This document shows positions 50,831 through 62,200 of a DNA stretch of 64,000 nt, in pieces; within the stretch, counting starts at the first letter, position 1; each line of letters begins with the position of its first letter. The stretch lies in assembly GCA_914767715.1 (NCBI GenBank), contig OU612075.1, forward strand, positions 8,930,001-8,994,000. The letters are read 5' to 3'. Under the pieces are notes generated by a model. The model searched no databases, was not told the origin of the DNA, and saw nothing but the letters and a program-made list of their open reading frames with translations. A program made the translations under genes and the position numbers. This stretch comes from Membranipora membranacea (Eukaryota > Bryozoa > Gymnolaemata > Cheilostomatida > Membraniporidae).

Positions 50831-53173
50831 GAAGCCATAATCAAAAAATTCTCAAATCAGTTGGGCACCAGTGGGCAAACTGGACAGACTTCTTTGTTAA
50901 GAGAGGTAAGTGGTTGAACCAGTGTCTTCAATGTATGCTGTTACATTGCTTCAAGCTGATTTACTTACATATCCCTCGTACATTATTGGAGAATGTAACA
51001 TCTGATCTGATTCAATTCTGATGATCGGTTTTTGGTTCCATCCCTGGTTTGATAAATTTTGATGTTTTGTTGATTGTATTATCTTTAATTTCACATGATG
51101 ATAAGTGTCAGAATAATCTTAGCTTATATCTCTGAATTTTTTTGCAGGGATTAAAGGTGTGAAAGGTGCTCAACATTGGTAAATCTAAGGTTTCAAAACC
51201 TATACAAACTGAGTAAGACACAGTTCTTTCAACATAACCTCAACAGGTAGGTATCCTTAGCTTTTTGATATTGTCAGTGTTAGGTGTACAAGTGTACTTA
51301 TAAAAAAAATATTAATACATTTGTCAGCAAAATGATACTATAATGTAGGCAGCCGACTTCTGCTTTTTATTGTTACAAATGCTACTGCTCTGCGTTAAAC
51401 CTCAGTGTCGTCGTAATCTTTTGACACATGCCTCTGTTGTTACGTGATGTAAAATACACTGTTTCAAGACTTTATCATTGTCAAAATAATTCTTTCACAG
51501 GCTGCTGTGCTGCTCCGGACAATTAAGATGAAGAGGGTTTCTGAAGGCTGAATAATTTGCCATTGGATCGGTAACACTCATTCAACCATTTGGTCAATTA
51601 CATAGAGCAATACCTCCTATCACTACATCATGGTTCCATATGGTAAGTTTATGCATGGTATCATTTTTCCAAGAAAACTGTTAGAAAATAAGTTAATTGT
51701 TTAATCCATAGACTATGGTCTAATCATTCAAATTGGGTTAAGAGTTATCACCACATGCATCACGACTGATAAGGTATGTTACATTCCTTGAATTTCAAAT
51801 ACAATTAAATTTCTGAAGCCATACTGAGGGAGAGAAATTAGCTTATACTGATGATATTCTAAGCTCTGATATGCTGCTGGTCCCTAAATAGTAGTGAGTT
51901 TGATTGCAGACCCATCATTGACTCAACTATGTCTACCATTTTTTTCTTGTATGAATCGGTGACTCAATGTTATTTAGCAGCTGAGGCCTGATGCTATGTT
52001 TAATCTAATAATTTTATTCATTGATAGGCTTTATTCAATCTTATGCATTCTCTTTCGATCACAAGTTTTGAGGAGCTCCTTGAGCAGCATAATTTTTATG
52101 CCAAATGTACAATGTTATTTTTCTCTCATTTTACTTGGCCGCTGTTTGCAGGTGCTGATTGTACCAATACTGGTCTACCTACACCAACAACACTGAGACT
52201 ACAAGGCTTTACAAGACAACACAGATCAACCTGAACACACAGAGGGAGGCCCACAGTGCTGGATTGATGAGATCAGCCAGGCCTCCCTCTATGAACTTGT
52301 GAGTAACTATCAAATCATTGGAGATCATTCGGTGTTCACCTTAGCAATTAAAGCTCCTTACTTACATTGATACTTTCTCTGAAACTTGTCTGGTGGTACA
52401 TTTTACCAATTCAGTAACTCATAATTGATAGTCAAAAGAAATTAAAATAAACAATGGTTTAAAATATGGGTTAAATTGCATATCTTGCTGTAATTTGTTG
52501 TTTTTGATAGATAAGCCATAGGGACTGAGTTTTCTTACCAGGGGCAATCCGATTTCGGCATCGTCTGTTTTGTTGTATTTTTACATCCTCACATGAATTT
52601 ATTTATATTGACAGGGCCTCACTCATCACAGAGAACTGTAATACTCAGAGTCAGAGGGAGGCTGCTATTTCCAGATACACAACAAGACAGATAAACCTGA
52701 ACACACAGAGGGAGGCCCACAGTGCTGGAGTAATGAGATCAGCCAGGCCTCCCTCTATGAGCTTGTGAGTAACTATTTAATCATAAGAGATCATTCAGTG
52801 TTCACCTTGGCAATAAAACCCTCTTGCTTATACTGATACTACTCTCTAAAACTGGCGCTGCAGGTAACAATTCAAACACAGTAGCCCCAAATTGGTACTA
52901 CTCACAAATAATGAAATTCAAATAACAGTGTCAATGATTATGCAGCCGTTTGAGCAACTCTGGATGACTTTCATCCCTGATTTATCGTTTTTTCATTCAA
53001 CTTGAGTGTCTAAAGTCTGCTAAAGAGTATAGGTAAGTTTTGAAAAGGGAAACAATCCGTATCTACAGTTTATTCAATAACATACCTGATGTGTCATTTT
53101 ATTATTCTTGTTACAGGCCACACATTTGCTAGTATAACTGGTTGCTGGGAAAGTGGTAGATGAATTTGTGACA

Positions 53174-55493
53174 GGGAGGCCGTCTACCGTCAGTTAGGCC
53201 TCCCAGATCTCAATGGGGATGACTTTGTTGGTAAGTTTGACAACAAAAAATAGTACTTGACAATAATTATACCAGCATGATGCAGCCTGGCTTTTGACAA
53301 AATCACATTTTGTTGTATGGCACGTTCAATTATTTGTTCAGTATAAGCAAGGAGAAAAACCCTTGGCATAAGTCGTGCATTTACCAATTTTCCAAGTGTG
53401 CAATGTTTTATTTGTCTCATTTTCTACTGGCTCATATTACTTGGCTGCTGTTTGCAGGTGCAGATTTTACCTATGTAGTATAGCAGCACAACACCGGTCA
53501 ACTCCAACAACACTGAGACTACAAGGCTTTACAAGACAACACAGATCAACCTGAACACTGAGAGGGAGGCCCACAGCGCTGGATTGATGAGATCAGCCAG
53601 GCCTCCCTGTATGAACCTGTGAGTAACTATCAAATCATTGGAGATCATTCGGTGTTCACCTTCACCTTAGCAATAAAAGCTCCATACTTATATTGATACT
53701 TTCTCTGAAACTTGCCTGGAGGTACAGTTTACCAATTCAGTAACTCATAATTGATAGTCAAAAGAAATTAAAATAAACAATGGTTTAAAATGTGGGCTAA
53801 ATTGCGTATCTTGCTGTAATTTGTTGTATTTTTCTATAGATAAGCCAAGGGACTGAGTTTTCTTACCAGGGGCAATCCGATTTCGGCATCGTCTGTTTTG
53901 TTGTATTTTTACATCCTCACATGAATTTATTTATATTGACAGGGTCTCACTCATCACAGAGAACTGTAATGCTCAGAGGGAGGCTGCTATTTCCAGATAC
54001 ACAACAAGACAGTTAAACCTGAACACAGAGAGGGAGGCCAACAGTGCTGGAGTAATGAGATAAGCCAGGCCTCCCTCTATGAACTTGTGAGTAACTCTTA
54101 AATCATTTAGAGATCATTCAGTGTTCACCATTTCAATAAAACCTTCTTACTTACATTGATGCCGCTCTCTGAAACTGGCCTGGCATTGGTGATAACAATT
54201 CAAAAACAGTAGCCTGAATTGATAGTCACAAAGGATGAAATAACGCTGGATGTGTTTCATCCCTGAATTGTCCTTTGTAGGTAAGCTTTGATAGGGGAAG
54301 CAATTCCTATCAACAGTTTATTCAATAACATACCTGACGTGTCAATTATTATTCTAATTACAGGGCACACATTTGACAATAAAACTGGTTGCTAGGAAAG
54401 TAGAAGATGAATTTGTGATAGAGAGGCCGTCTACCGTCAGTTAGGCCTCCCAGATCATAACGTGGATGATTTCATTGGTAAGTTTGACAATAAAAATAGT
54501 AATCAACAGCGGCAATAATTTTACCATCGATGCAGCCTGGTTTTTGACAAAATCACTTTCAATTATTTCAGTATGGGTGATAATCAGAATTGTTCATACT
54601 TTTATGAGTTTGCGATATGCTAAAGTACATACACGCCTCATCCCATTCCTAAACACAATCAAAAATGATGAAGCCCTTCTGCTCAACACAAACACTCTAC
54701 TAAACTCTACTAGGATAAAACTAAAAAATCGAGACAATATTATTGTGAGTTTACAGTTATTGCTCAAGTTCTGCAGAGGTTTTTCATTTGGGAACAGCTT
54801 CATGTAGGCTTGATATGATCCACTTCCCACTGCCTTCTTTTAATATACACATCATCATAGCATAGTGATGATTTGCTGACGCATCTAAAATTGCTGCATC
54901 AGTTTCTTTCCTCACATGACTTGATCTATATTTACAGCGCATTACTCAACATGGGAAACCACAGGGAAATACTCTACATGGGAAATACAATAGAAAACCT
55001 CTACAGAAACATGAGAATTACTCTACAAGGAGGCTGCATCATATAGATGACAGCACAAGTCCACCTAAACACAGAGAGGGAGGCCCACAGTGCTGGAGCA
55101 ATGAGAACAGCCAGGCCTCCCTCTACAAACTTGTGAGTGACTCTCAAATTTTTTAGAGCTCATATAATGTTCACCATTTAAATAAAACCTTACTACATTG
55201 ATGCTGCTCTTGCCTGGCATTGGTGATAACAATTCAAAAACAGTAGCCCAAATTGATAGTCGCAAAGATTGAAATAACGCTGGATGAATTGCTCATGTTT
55301 CTAAAGTCTGCTTAAAAGTATGGTAAGCTTTGAAAGGGGAAGCCATCTATATCTACAGTTTATTCAATAACATACCTGATGTGTCATTTATTAATCTTAT
55401 TACAGGGCACACATTTGACAATATAACTGGATGCTGGGAAAGTGGTAGATGAATTTGTGATAGGGAGGCCGTCTACGGTCAGTTAGGCCTCCC
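53174..55493 (+). repeat. Type B exon hairpins, 3 copies
   Basis: The stem is GGGAGGCC with GGCCTCCC around a 15-nt loop, GTCTACCGTCAGTTA. Arms: 53174-53181 with 53197-53204; 54421-54428 with 54444-54451 (one mismatch); 55463-55470 with 55486-55493. Each is in a 114-bp exon that ends GATGACTTTGTTG or close to it before GTAAGTTTGAC. Confidence 0.7.
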
Positions 55494-56073
55494 AGATCTC
55501 AATGGGGATGACTTTGTTGGTAAGTTTGACAACAAAAAATAGTATTTGACAATAATTTTACCAGCATGGATGCAGCCTGGTTTTTGACAAAATCACATTC
55601 TGTTGTATGGCACGTTCAATTATTTGTTCAGTATAAGCAAGGAGAAAAAACCCTTGGTATAAGTCTGGCATTTACCAATTTTGCGATTCAATAAAGAACA
55701 CGTTGCATTCCGTTCCTAAACACAATCAAAAACAATGAAGCCCTTCTGCTCAACACAAGTTCTACTAGCCTAAAACTAAAAAATTGGTTCGCCATGGAAG
55801 CATTGTGATGTATCTGCTGACGCATCTATAGTTACTGTATCGTTTTCCTTCCTCTCATATTTGCAGAGCCTCACTCAACATGGAAAACCACAAAACTCGA
55901 GAGGGAGGCTGCCTCATTTAGACGGTAGCACAGATAAACCTTAACACAGAGAGGGAGGCCCACAGTGCTGGAGCAACGAGATCAGCCAGGCCTCCCTCTA
56001 CGAACTGGTTAGTAAATGTTAGTCTGTAGATATTATTCAACGTGAACCATGATACAGAAAGCTCCCTTCATCT

Positions 56074-56096
56074 ATTCAAGGAGTTTCTTTGACTCC
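56074..56096. repeat. CAAGGAG mini-palindrome in hairpin-RNA intron (also 56464-56486)
   Basis: CAAGGAGTTTCTTTGACTCC then TTG occurs in two introns that are copies of each other. The flanks ATCTATT and ATCAATC or ATCTATC resemble a 7-bp duplication. The pair was duplicated with the 387-bp exon-intron unit. Confidence 0.5.
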
Positions 56097-56803
56097 TTGA
56101 TCAATCAATATCACTTTCTGAAGCTTGCACTGGCTGATTTCAATTCGCAAACAATCATTGTAACCCTTAATTGGTTTGCCATGAGAGCATTGTGATGTAT
56201 CTGCTGACACATCTATAGTTACTGTATCGTTTCCCTTCCTCTCATATTTGCAGAACCTCACTCAACATGGAAAACCACAAAACTCGAGAGGGAGGCTGCC
56301 TCATTTAGACGGTAGGGCAGATAAACCTTAACACAGAGAGGGAGGCCCACAGTGCTGGAGCAACGAGATCAGCCAGGCCTCCCTCTACGAACTGGTTAGT
56401 AAATGTTAGTCTGTAGATATTATTCAATGTGAACCATGATACAGAAAGCTCCCTTCATCTATTCAAGGAGTTCCTTTGACTCCTTGATCTATCAATATCA
56501 CTTTCTGAAACTTGCACTGGCTGATTTCAATTCGCAAACAATCATTGTAACCCTTAATCGACAGTTACAAAGAGTCATGGTGCCTATTTTGAGCGACACT
56601 CGATGGGTTCACATACTCGCCTTTTTCCTTTGCAATTAAAAGTAGCCCAAGGATAGCTTATAGCGTATATTTTTTCGTTAAAAAATGCTGACCTCATTTA
56701 GTTAGAAATAATATTACATTTGATGTATATTATTATTCACATTACAGGACACATAGTCATTTCCTGAGAGAGACACAGTATGATTGGGAGATAGATAATA
56801 TTA

Positions 56804-57475
56804 GGGAGGCATTATGGAAAACTACCGTCACGGCCAGGCCTCCCGAAGCATTTTGGAGCAACTTCTTTGGTAAGTTTTGAATGTTATAGTGCGAGTTTAT
56901 GATACTTTTCAGTTATTTCTTATACAGGATTGAAACTTGGTACTTACTTTGTACACATTGACTTACTGTTTTTCATACGCAGTCACCTTTTATCTCGAGA
57001 GTTGAGACAAAGATGTGTAATACAAAATAAGTTGCGATTATTCACCATTTGTCATCTACATGATGAAACTGAGGCACTCCATTCGATAGGCTTGGTTTAA
57101 TTCACATGCTGCGGCAGGCATTCATGGTACCATTTGATGTTAATTATGATCTATAACGATTGAAAACTTTCACCTCCATATGTAATAAAAATTACATGTG
57201 GTTTTATTTATATTCACAGTGACTCACTCATTTTGATGGCCCGCGACACGACTTGGAAAGTGGGAGATACATAATGGTAGGGAGCTGTTTGCCAGCCAGG
57301 ACTCCCGAGGCACTTACGGAAAAATTATTTCGGTAGGTAATACGAACAAAAATCCAGCCAATTTTTCTCACTCAATTAAAACTTGTTACATGGTTTCCTG
57401 CATTCCTTGCTGTCTTTCCTTGCTTTCCGTCAGCTTGGTTGGCACACACTGTATTCCTGGTTTGCCATTCACCTA

Positions 57476-57510
<35 letters not shown>

Positions 57511-58375
57511 ATATATATAACAAACATTAATAGAACAATGTTTTGATGAGTTAGTCAGTTAGTCATATGAATTATTGAATACTTCCATAGAAAGTGAAAT
57601 AATACTGATGTGTGAAGGATTACCATTTCCGGTACTCAATGAAGATTCTCCAATCCACTAAGCTTGATTAGCCATATTCCAGTAATCTTCATATGTACAT
57701 GACATGACATATGTACATCACACGGTTCCATTTGTTCTGTAAATAGTTATGTCACACACTTGATTTCATTAAACCTCCATTGATGACTTTTTACTCATAT
57801 TTACAGCGACTCACTCATTCGCTGTGAGCAATCGCACGTGGACTGGGAAAGCAGGTAAACAGATAATGGTAGGGAGGCACTCTGAGCAACTACCAGTCAG
57901 ACACAGACAGGCCTCCTGAACCATCTTTCGACATCTTCAAAGGTAGGTTTGATGACAGCGGGTGATTTATCAAATATTAAACTTCCTTTCCATACAGTTG
58001 TTTCAAAAAGCTTTTAACTTGGTACTTGCTTTCCTGCCTCCATTGCTTCTTTTCCATGCTTTCCTGCAACTTGGCACACACTGCTTATCTGGAATTCTGC
58101 ACAATTGCCTTACATTAATACTGATTAGTTGCTCATGATTTATGAAAATGTCAGTAAAGTTGTAAAGTAACGTGGATGTATGATAGTTTAACCTTTATTA
58201 GTATCGGGATGAATTCTTGGTAGCTTGCCCTTGTGGTTATAATTTACCACATTACTAATCATAGTCGATGTTTATAAATTGTTTTTGATCACACAGGCCA
58301 GACAAGCAGTGAAAACATGGAGACAAAATACAAGTAGGAAGGCAACCTGAGACTCCACTATCAGCCAGGCCTTCC
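56804..58375 (+). repeat. Diverged exon hairpins, 4 copies
   Basis: Four downstream exons share little outside the stem. Arms: 56804-56810 with 56838-56844; GGGAG at 57280-57284 with CTCCC at 57302-57306; 57872-57878 with 57911-57917 (one G-T wobble); and GGAAGGC at 58337-58343 with GCCTTCC at 58369-58375. In the last, both arms changed together, which keeps the pairing. Several share an upstream GATAATGGTA-like stretch before the stem. Confidence 0.65.
57476..57524. repeat. (TA)n microsatellite; others at 18.36, 23.03 and 23.28 kb
   Basis: Alternating TA is nearly uninterrupted for about 45 bp. Comparable tracts lie at about 18356-18420, 23030-23075 and 23280-23350, all in introns. Confidence 0.85.
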
Positions 58376-59210
58376 GAATCACCTTTGGGCAGCTTAGTTG
58401 GTAGGTTTTGACAGCTTTTTTTTATAAGATTATAACTTGGTGCCTGATTTTTATGTTGCGTCAATGGAATTCCGCACTTTCCATTATCTAAATAATTAAA
58501 AAAGCATTATGTTTTTGTGATAATTAAATGATACAAAAATTATCAAGTCCTGGAAATTCGTGAAAATCTTTGTAAGTATATAATAATTGAAAACTTTCAC
58601 CTCAATAAATGTCTTTATTCGTATTTACAGGGACTTTTCTTCAACAACACAAAGATCGAAGAGTCGCCTGTCCTTTTTTGAGATTGAGAAACCGACTGGA
58701 GAACTTGCTGCCGACTGGTTCTTTACATACGACATCAACCAGACAACATTAATATCTTCATTGCGTTAATTGGCAGATGATCTTGTTGGTTAGAGTTCAA
58801 CTTCAGTCGCTGTGAAGAACGACCGTTCGAAATAGAAAAAAGACTCCATCAATGACCATAGAGCAATGTAAAGAGATGCGGATAACGTGGTAATTAAGTG
58901 TAAGTCTTCGCACAGTATTCTATTCTCTAGTACCTGTATATAATTAATAATCTTATTCACACTTCTTTAGGACTGATCCTCCGTGTTATATAGGGTTGGC
59001 TGCGCTAGACACATAAGGGTTGTTTGTATTTGATAAAACTGATCTCTAGGAGCCATGAAATTGACCTGTAAGTTGCCCTCTAAGAAATCAAAGACCGTGG
59101 CAAGAGGTTAACCTAAATATACACTATGTGTAGAAATTTAGCGCATTTATCAAATTGAATATTGCGCATGCTTAAAATCACTTGCTTGTTACTTAGAAAA
59201 TCATTTCCAA

Positions 59211-62200
59211 GTGTACAGGTGTATGTTGTCGATCTATTAATGGTTTCAAGCTGCCACTGAAAACCTGTTGTTATAGTATTTCTTATTGGTTTAGAACTGT
59301 GTGCCAGTCGCTTGTTTTAAATTCCTTGATTTTAACTTTTGCGCATTTGCGATTCCATTAACTAATTACGAATAATCATAAATATCTTTAATGCCTAATC
59401 AATAAGCAAGTCAGCAGTTTTATGGCATTGACACAGCATTCCATTGTAGTTACAGCTTTCTTGATTTTTGAAGCAGTCACTGTCATAGAGTTATCCTCCC
59501 TTTTGACACACCAGAATAGTTAATTGAGGTATGCGGGTGGCTTCAGTTCGTATTGTTGACTGACTGTCCTAACTACTAGTTTACTAACCAGGTCCACCTT
59601 GCTGTTAATGCTGTTGTCACTCTGTCGGATGAGCTTGATATTCTGTTATGACTATATGAGATGCTCTTGTGTATTTCCTCTTATGTAGATAGGGATATTC
59701 TTGTCTCAGTTGCTGCGCATTATCTCATCATCCCTTAGAAAATCTTCTATTCTGTCTCGCTGCCGTTTTCTAGATGTACCGGTGTATGTTGACGAGCTAG
59801 GAGGGTTTCAGCTGCCACTGAAAACCTGTGCTTAGTATTTATTTGCTGGTTTAGGATGGTTTACCAGTCGCTCGTTTTAAATTTCGTGGTTTTAACTTTT
59901 GCGTATGATTCCATATGACTTATTAAGAATAATATGACATGAAATACTTCAACTGTATGCCATATAGAGATATTGGCTGCCGTTTTCTAGATGTACCGGT
60001 GTATGTTGACGATCTATTAGGGTTTCAGCTGCCACTGAAACCTGTTGTTAGTGTTTCTTTGTTGGTTTAGGACGGCTTGCCAGTCGCTTGTTTTAAATAC
60101 TTTGATTTTAACTTTTTAAGTTTTTCGCATGATTCCGTATGACTTATTATGAATAATATGACATGAATTACTTTGAGAGTATGCGGTAGAGCCCCTAGCC
60201 ATTGACATATCTCTCTATATATTGGTGGGTCTATCCCTTCGATCTTTAATCTATTGATTCTGCTGTAAATAGAAAAAAAATCTGTGATTTGTCTCACATA
60301 AAAACTATTACTCCAGCGCCTATTATTAGCACTCTTAGTCAATCACTCACCAAAATTCGATATCAGTAAGCAGAAACTGCACAATCTTGCATCAGGATGC
60401 ATCTTGGTGTAATTTTTTAGACATTTCTTACAAATTGCCATCTTAATCAATTTTACTATTATGGTTTAAATTGGTACAAGACTATAATCCAAACTACCTC
60501 ACCGTAGAATAAAGTTACTGTGGTAAAGCATAGAGTGATGACTCTGGTTGATACTTACCGAATACTTTTTCCAAGTCAGCATCATATTTTCTTGTTTTGT
60601 ATGCCATTTTTAGTGTTGAAGATAATTTGTGATAAGTGTTGATAAGTGTAGTAAAGTAATGTAGCAGTAGAGTAAGTAGCAGCTGATTGTAATAGAGTAA
60701 GTAGAATAAACCTGTGAGTAGGTAGAGTTTGTAGGTTAATCCGTAGTAGAGCACTGAGGGCCAAATTGTTGAAAGCCGCTGTCAATGCTTTGAATGAGCT
60801 TGATATTCGGTAATGGTTATATGAGATACTCTTGTGTAATCCATATTTTCATGTAGATAGAGGCGCTTTTCGTCAGCTCATCATTACTTAGAAAATCTTC
60901 TATTCTATCTTGCTGCCGTTTTCTAGATGTACCGGTGTATGTTGACGATCTACGTGGGTTTCAGCTGCCACTGAAAACCAGTTGATAGTATTTCTTTGTT
61001 GATTTAGGACGGTTTGCCAGTCGTTTGTTTTAAATTTTGTGATTTTAACTTGTTTTTAACTTTTGCCCATGATTCCGTATAACTTATTAGGAATAATATG
61101 ACATGAAATACTTTGACTGTATGTATGCCATAGAGCCCCTACCCATTGACATATCTCTCTATATTGGCTACCGTTTTCTAGATGTACCGGTGTATGTTGA
61201 CGATCTATGAGGGTTTCAACTGCCACTGAAAACCTGTTGTTAGTATTCTTTGTCGATTCCTTTATTTTAACTATTTAACTTTTGCTCATGATTCCGTATA
61301 ACTTATAAAGAATAATATGACATGAAATACTTTTACTGTATGCCATAGAGCCCCTACCCATTGATATATCTCTCTATATTGGCTACCGTTTTCTAGATGT
61401 ACCGGTGTATGTTGACGATCTATGAGGGTTTCAACTGCCACTGAAAACCTGTTGTTAGCATTATCTGTGTTGGTATAGGACGGTTTGCCGGTTGCTTGTT
61501 TTTTTATCTTGTATTTTAATTTTGCTCATGATTCCATATGACTTATTAAGAATGATATGACATGAAATACTTCGATTGTATGCCATAGAGCCCCGACCCA
61601 TTGACATATCTGTCTATATTGGCTGCCGTTTTCTAGATGTGCCGGTGTATGTTGACGATCTTTTTATGTGGGTTTCAGCTGCCACTGAAAATCTGTTAGT
61701 ATCTCTGTGTTGGTATAGGACGGTTGCTGGGCGCTTGTTTCAAATTCCCTGATTTTATCTTGTTTTCAACTTTGCTCATGATTCCGTATAACTTATTAAG
61801 AATAATATGACATGAAATACTTTGACTATATGCCATAGAGCCCCTACCCATTGACATATCTCTCTATATTGGCTGCCGTTTTCTAGATGTACCGGTGTAT
61901 GTTGACGATCTATGAGGGTTTCAACTGCCACTGAAACCTGTTGTCAGTGTGTATTCTATGGTTTAGGACGGTTTGCCATCGCTTGTTTTAAACTCCTCAT
62001 GATTTTAAGTTTTGCGCTGATTCTATATGACTTAATAAGAATAATATTCATATAAATAATTTAATGACTGAATCCACAAGTGTTATCAAACCTACCAAAG
62101 ATTTGTCCGAAAATGCTTTAGGAGACCCATTTGATTCTCTTCTCTGCACCTACATAATGGGTAACATGGTCTATTGATACCTACTTAGGCCTGAGTCAGT

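Larger units (their letters stand above)
52241..56386 (+). repeat. Type A exon hairpins, 7 copies
   Basis: The stem is AGAGGGAGGCC paired with GGCCTCCCTCT, a perfect 11-bp helix in six of seven copies. Arm positions: 52241-52251 with 52280-52290; 52707-52717 with 52746-52756; 53561-53571 with 53600-53610 (two end mismatches); 54029-54039 with 54068-54078; 55075-55085 with 55114-55124; 55950-55960 with 55989-55999; 56337-56347 with 56376-56386. The 28-nt loop keeps CACAGTGCTGGA and mostly GATCAGCCA, allowing an inner GCTG/CAGC helix. The middle of the loop varies (TTGATGA, GTAATGA, GCAACGA). Confidence 0.75.
50830..58800 (+). ncRNA. Multi-exon structured non-coding RNA with a hairpin in each exon
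   Basis: A chain of about 18 exons is defined by repeated acceptors (TTTGCAG, TTTACAG, TTGACAG) and donors (GTGAGTAACT, GTAAGTTTGAC, GTTAGTAAATG, GTAGGT), all on the plus strand. The internal exons are 99-195 bp. Fourteen in a row carry one stem closed by GGGAGGC and GCCTCCC. I tested exons 53117-53230 and 55867-56007 in all three forward frames and each frame has a stop, so coding is very unlikely. The stem is retained in copies whose flanks have diverged, and one copy shows a compensatory pair change. Possible roles are a structured lncRNA with repeated protein-binding stem-loops (compare fly roX RNAs in principle only) or a precursor of small RNAs. I recognise no known RNA family. The transcript ends are not defined. 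Confidence 0.6.
50830..58800 (+). other. Exon map of the hairpin-exon RNA
   Basis: Inferred exons: up to 50905 (first, start unknown), 51148-51246, 51501-51642, 52152-52298 (A), 52615-52764 (A), 53117-53230 (B), 53458-53618 (A), 53943-54086 (A), 54364-54477 (B), 54938-55132 (A), 55406-55519 (B), 55867-56007 (A), 56254-56394 (A), 56748-56869, 57220-57332, 57807-57942, 58297-58400, and 58631 onward (last, end unknown). The three B exons are exactly 114 bp each. The first three exons and the last lack the stem. The last four hairpin exons (from 56748) are diverged singletons. Confidence 0.6.

Noticed and set aside
52299-58296. Host gene for intronic box C/D snoRNAs
   Set aside because: I looked for TGATGA with a following CTGA and a short closing stem in the introns and found no consistent set; conservation is in exons instead.
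50830-58800. Protein-coding reading of the repeated short exons
   Set aside because: Exons 53117-53230 and 55867-56007 have stops in all three plus-strand frames, exon lengths do not keep phase, and the conserved part is the paired arms.
60561-60609. Minus-strand start MAYKTRKYDADLEKVF followed by a GTAAGT donor
   Set aside because: The best downstream acceptor joins in a frame that stops after five codons; no gene could be built.
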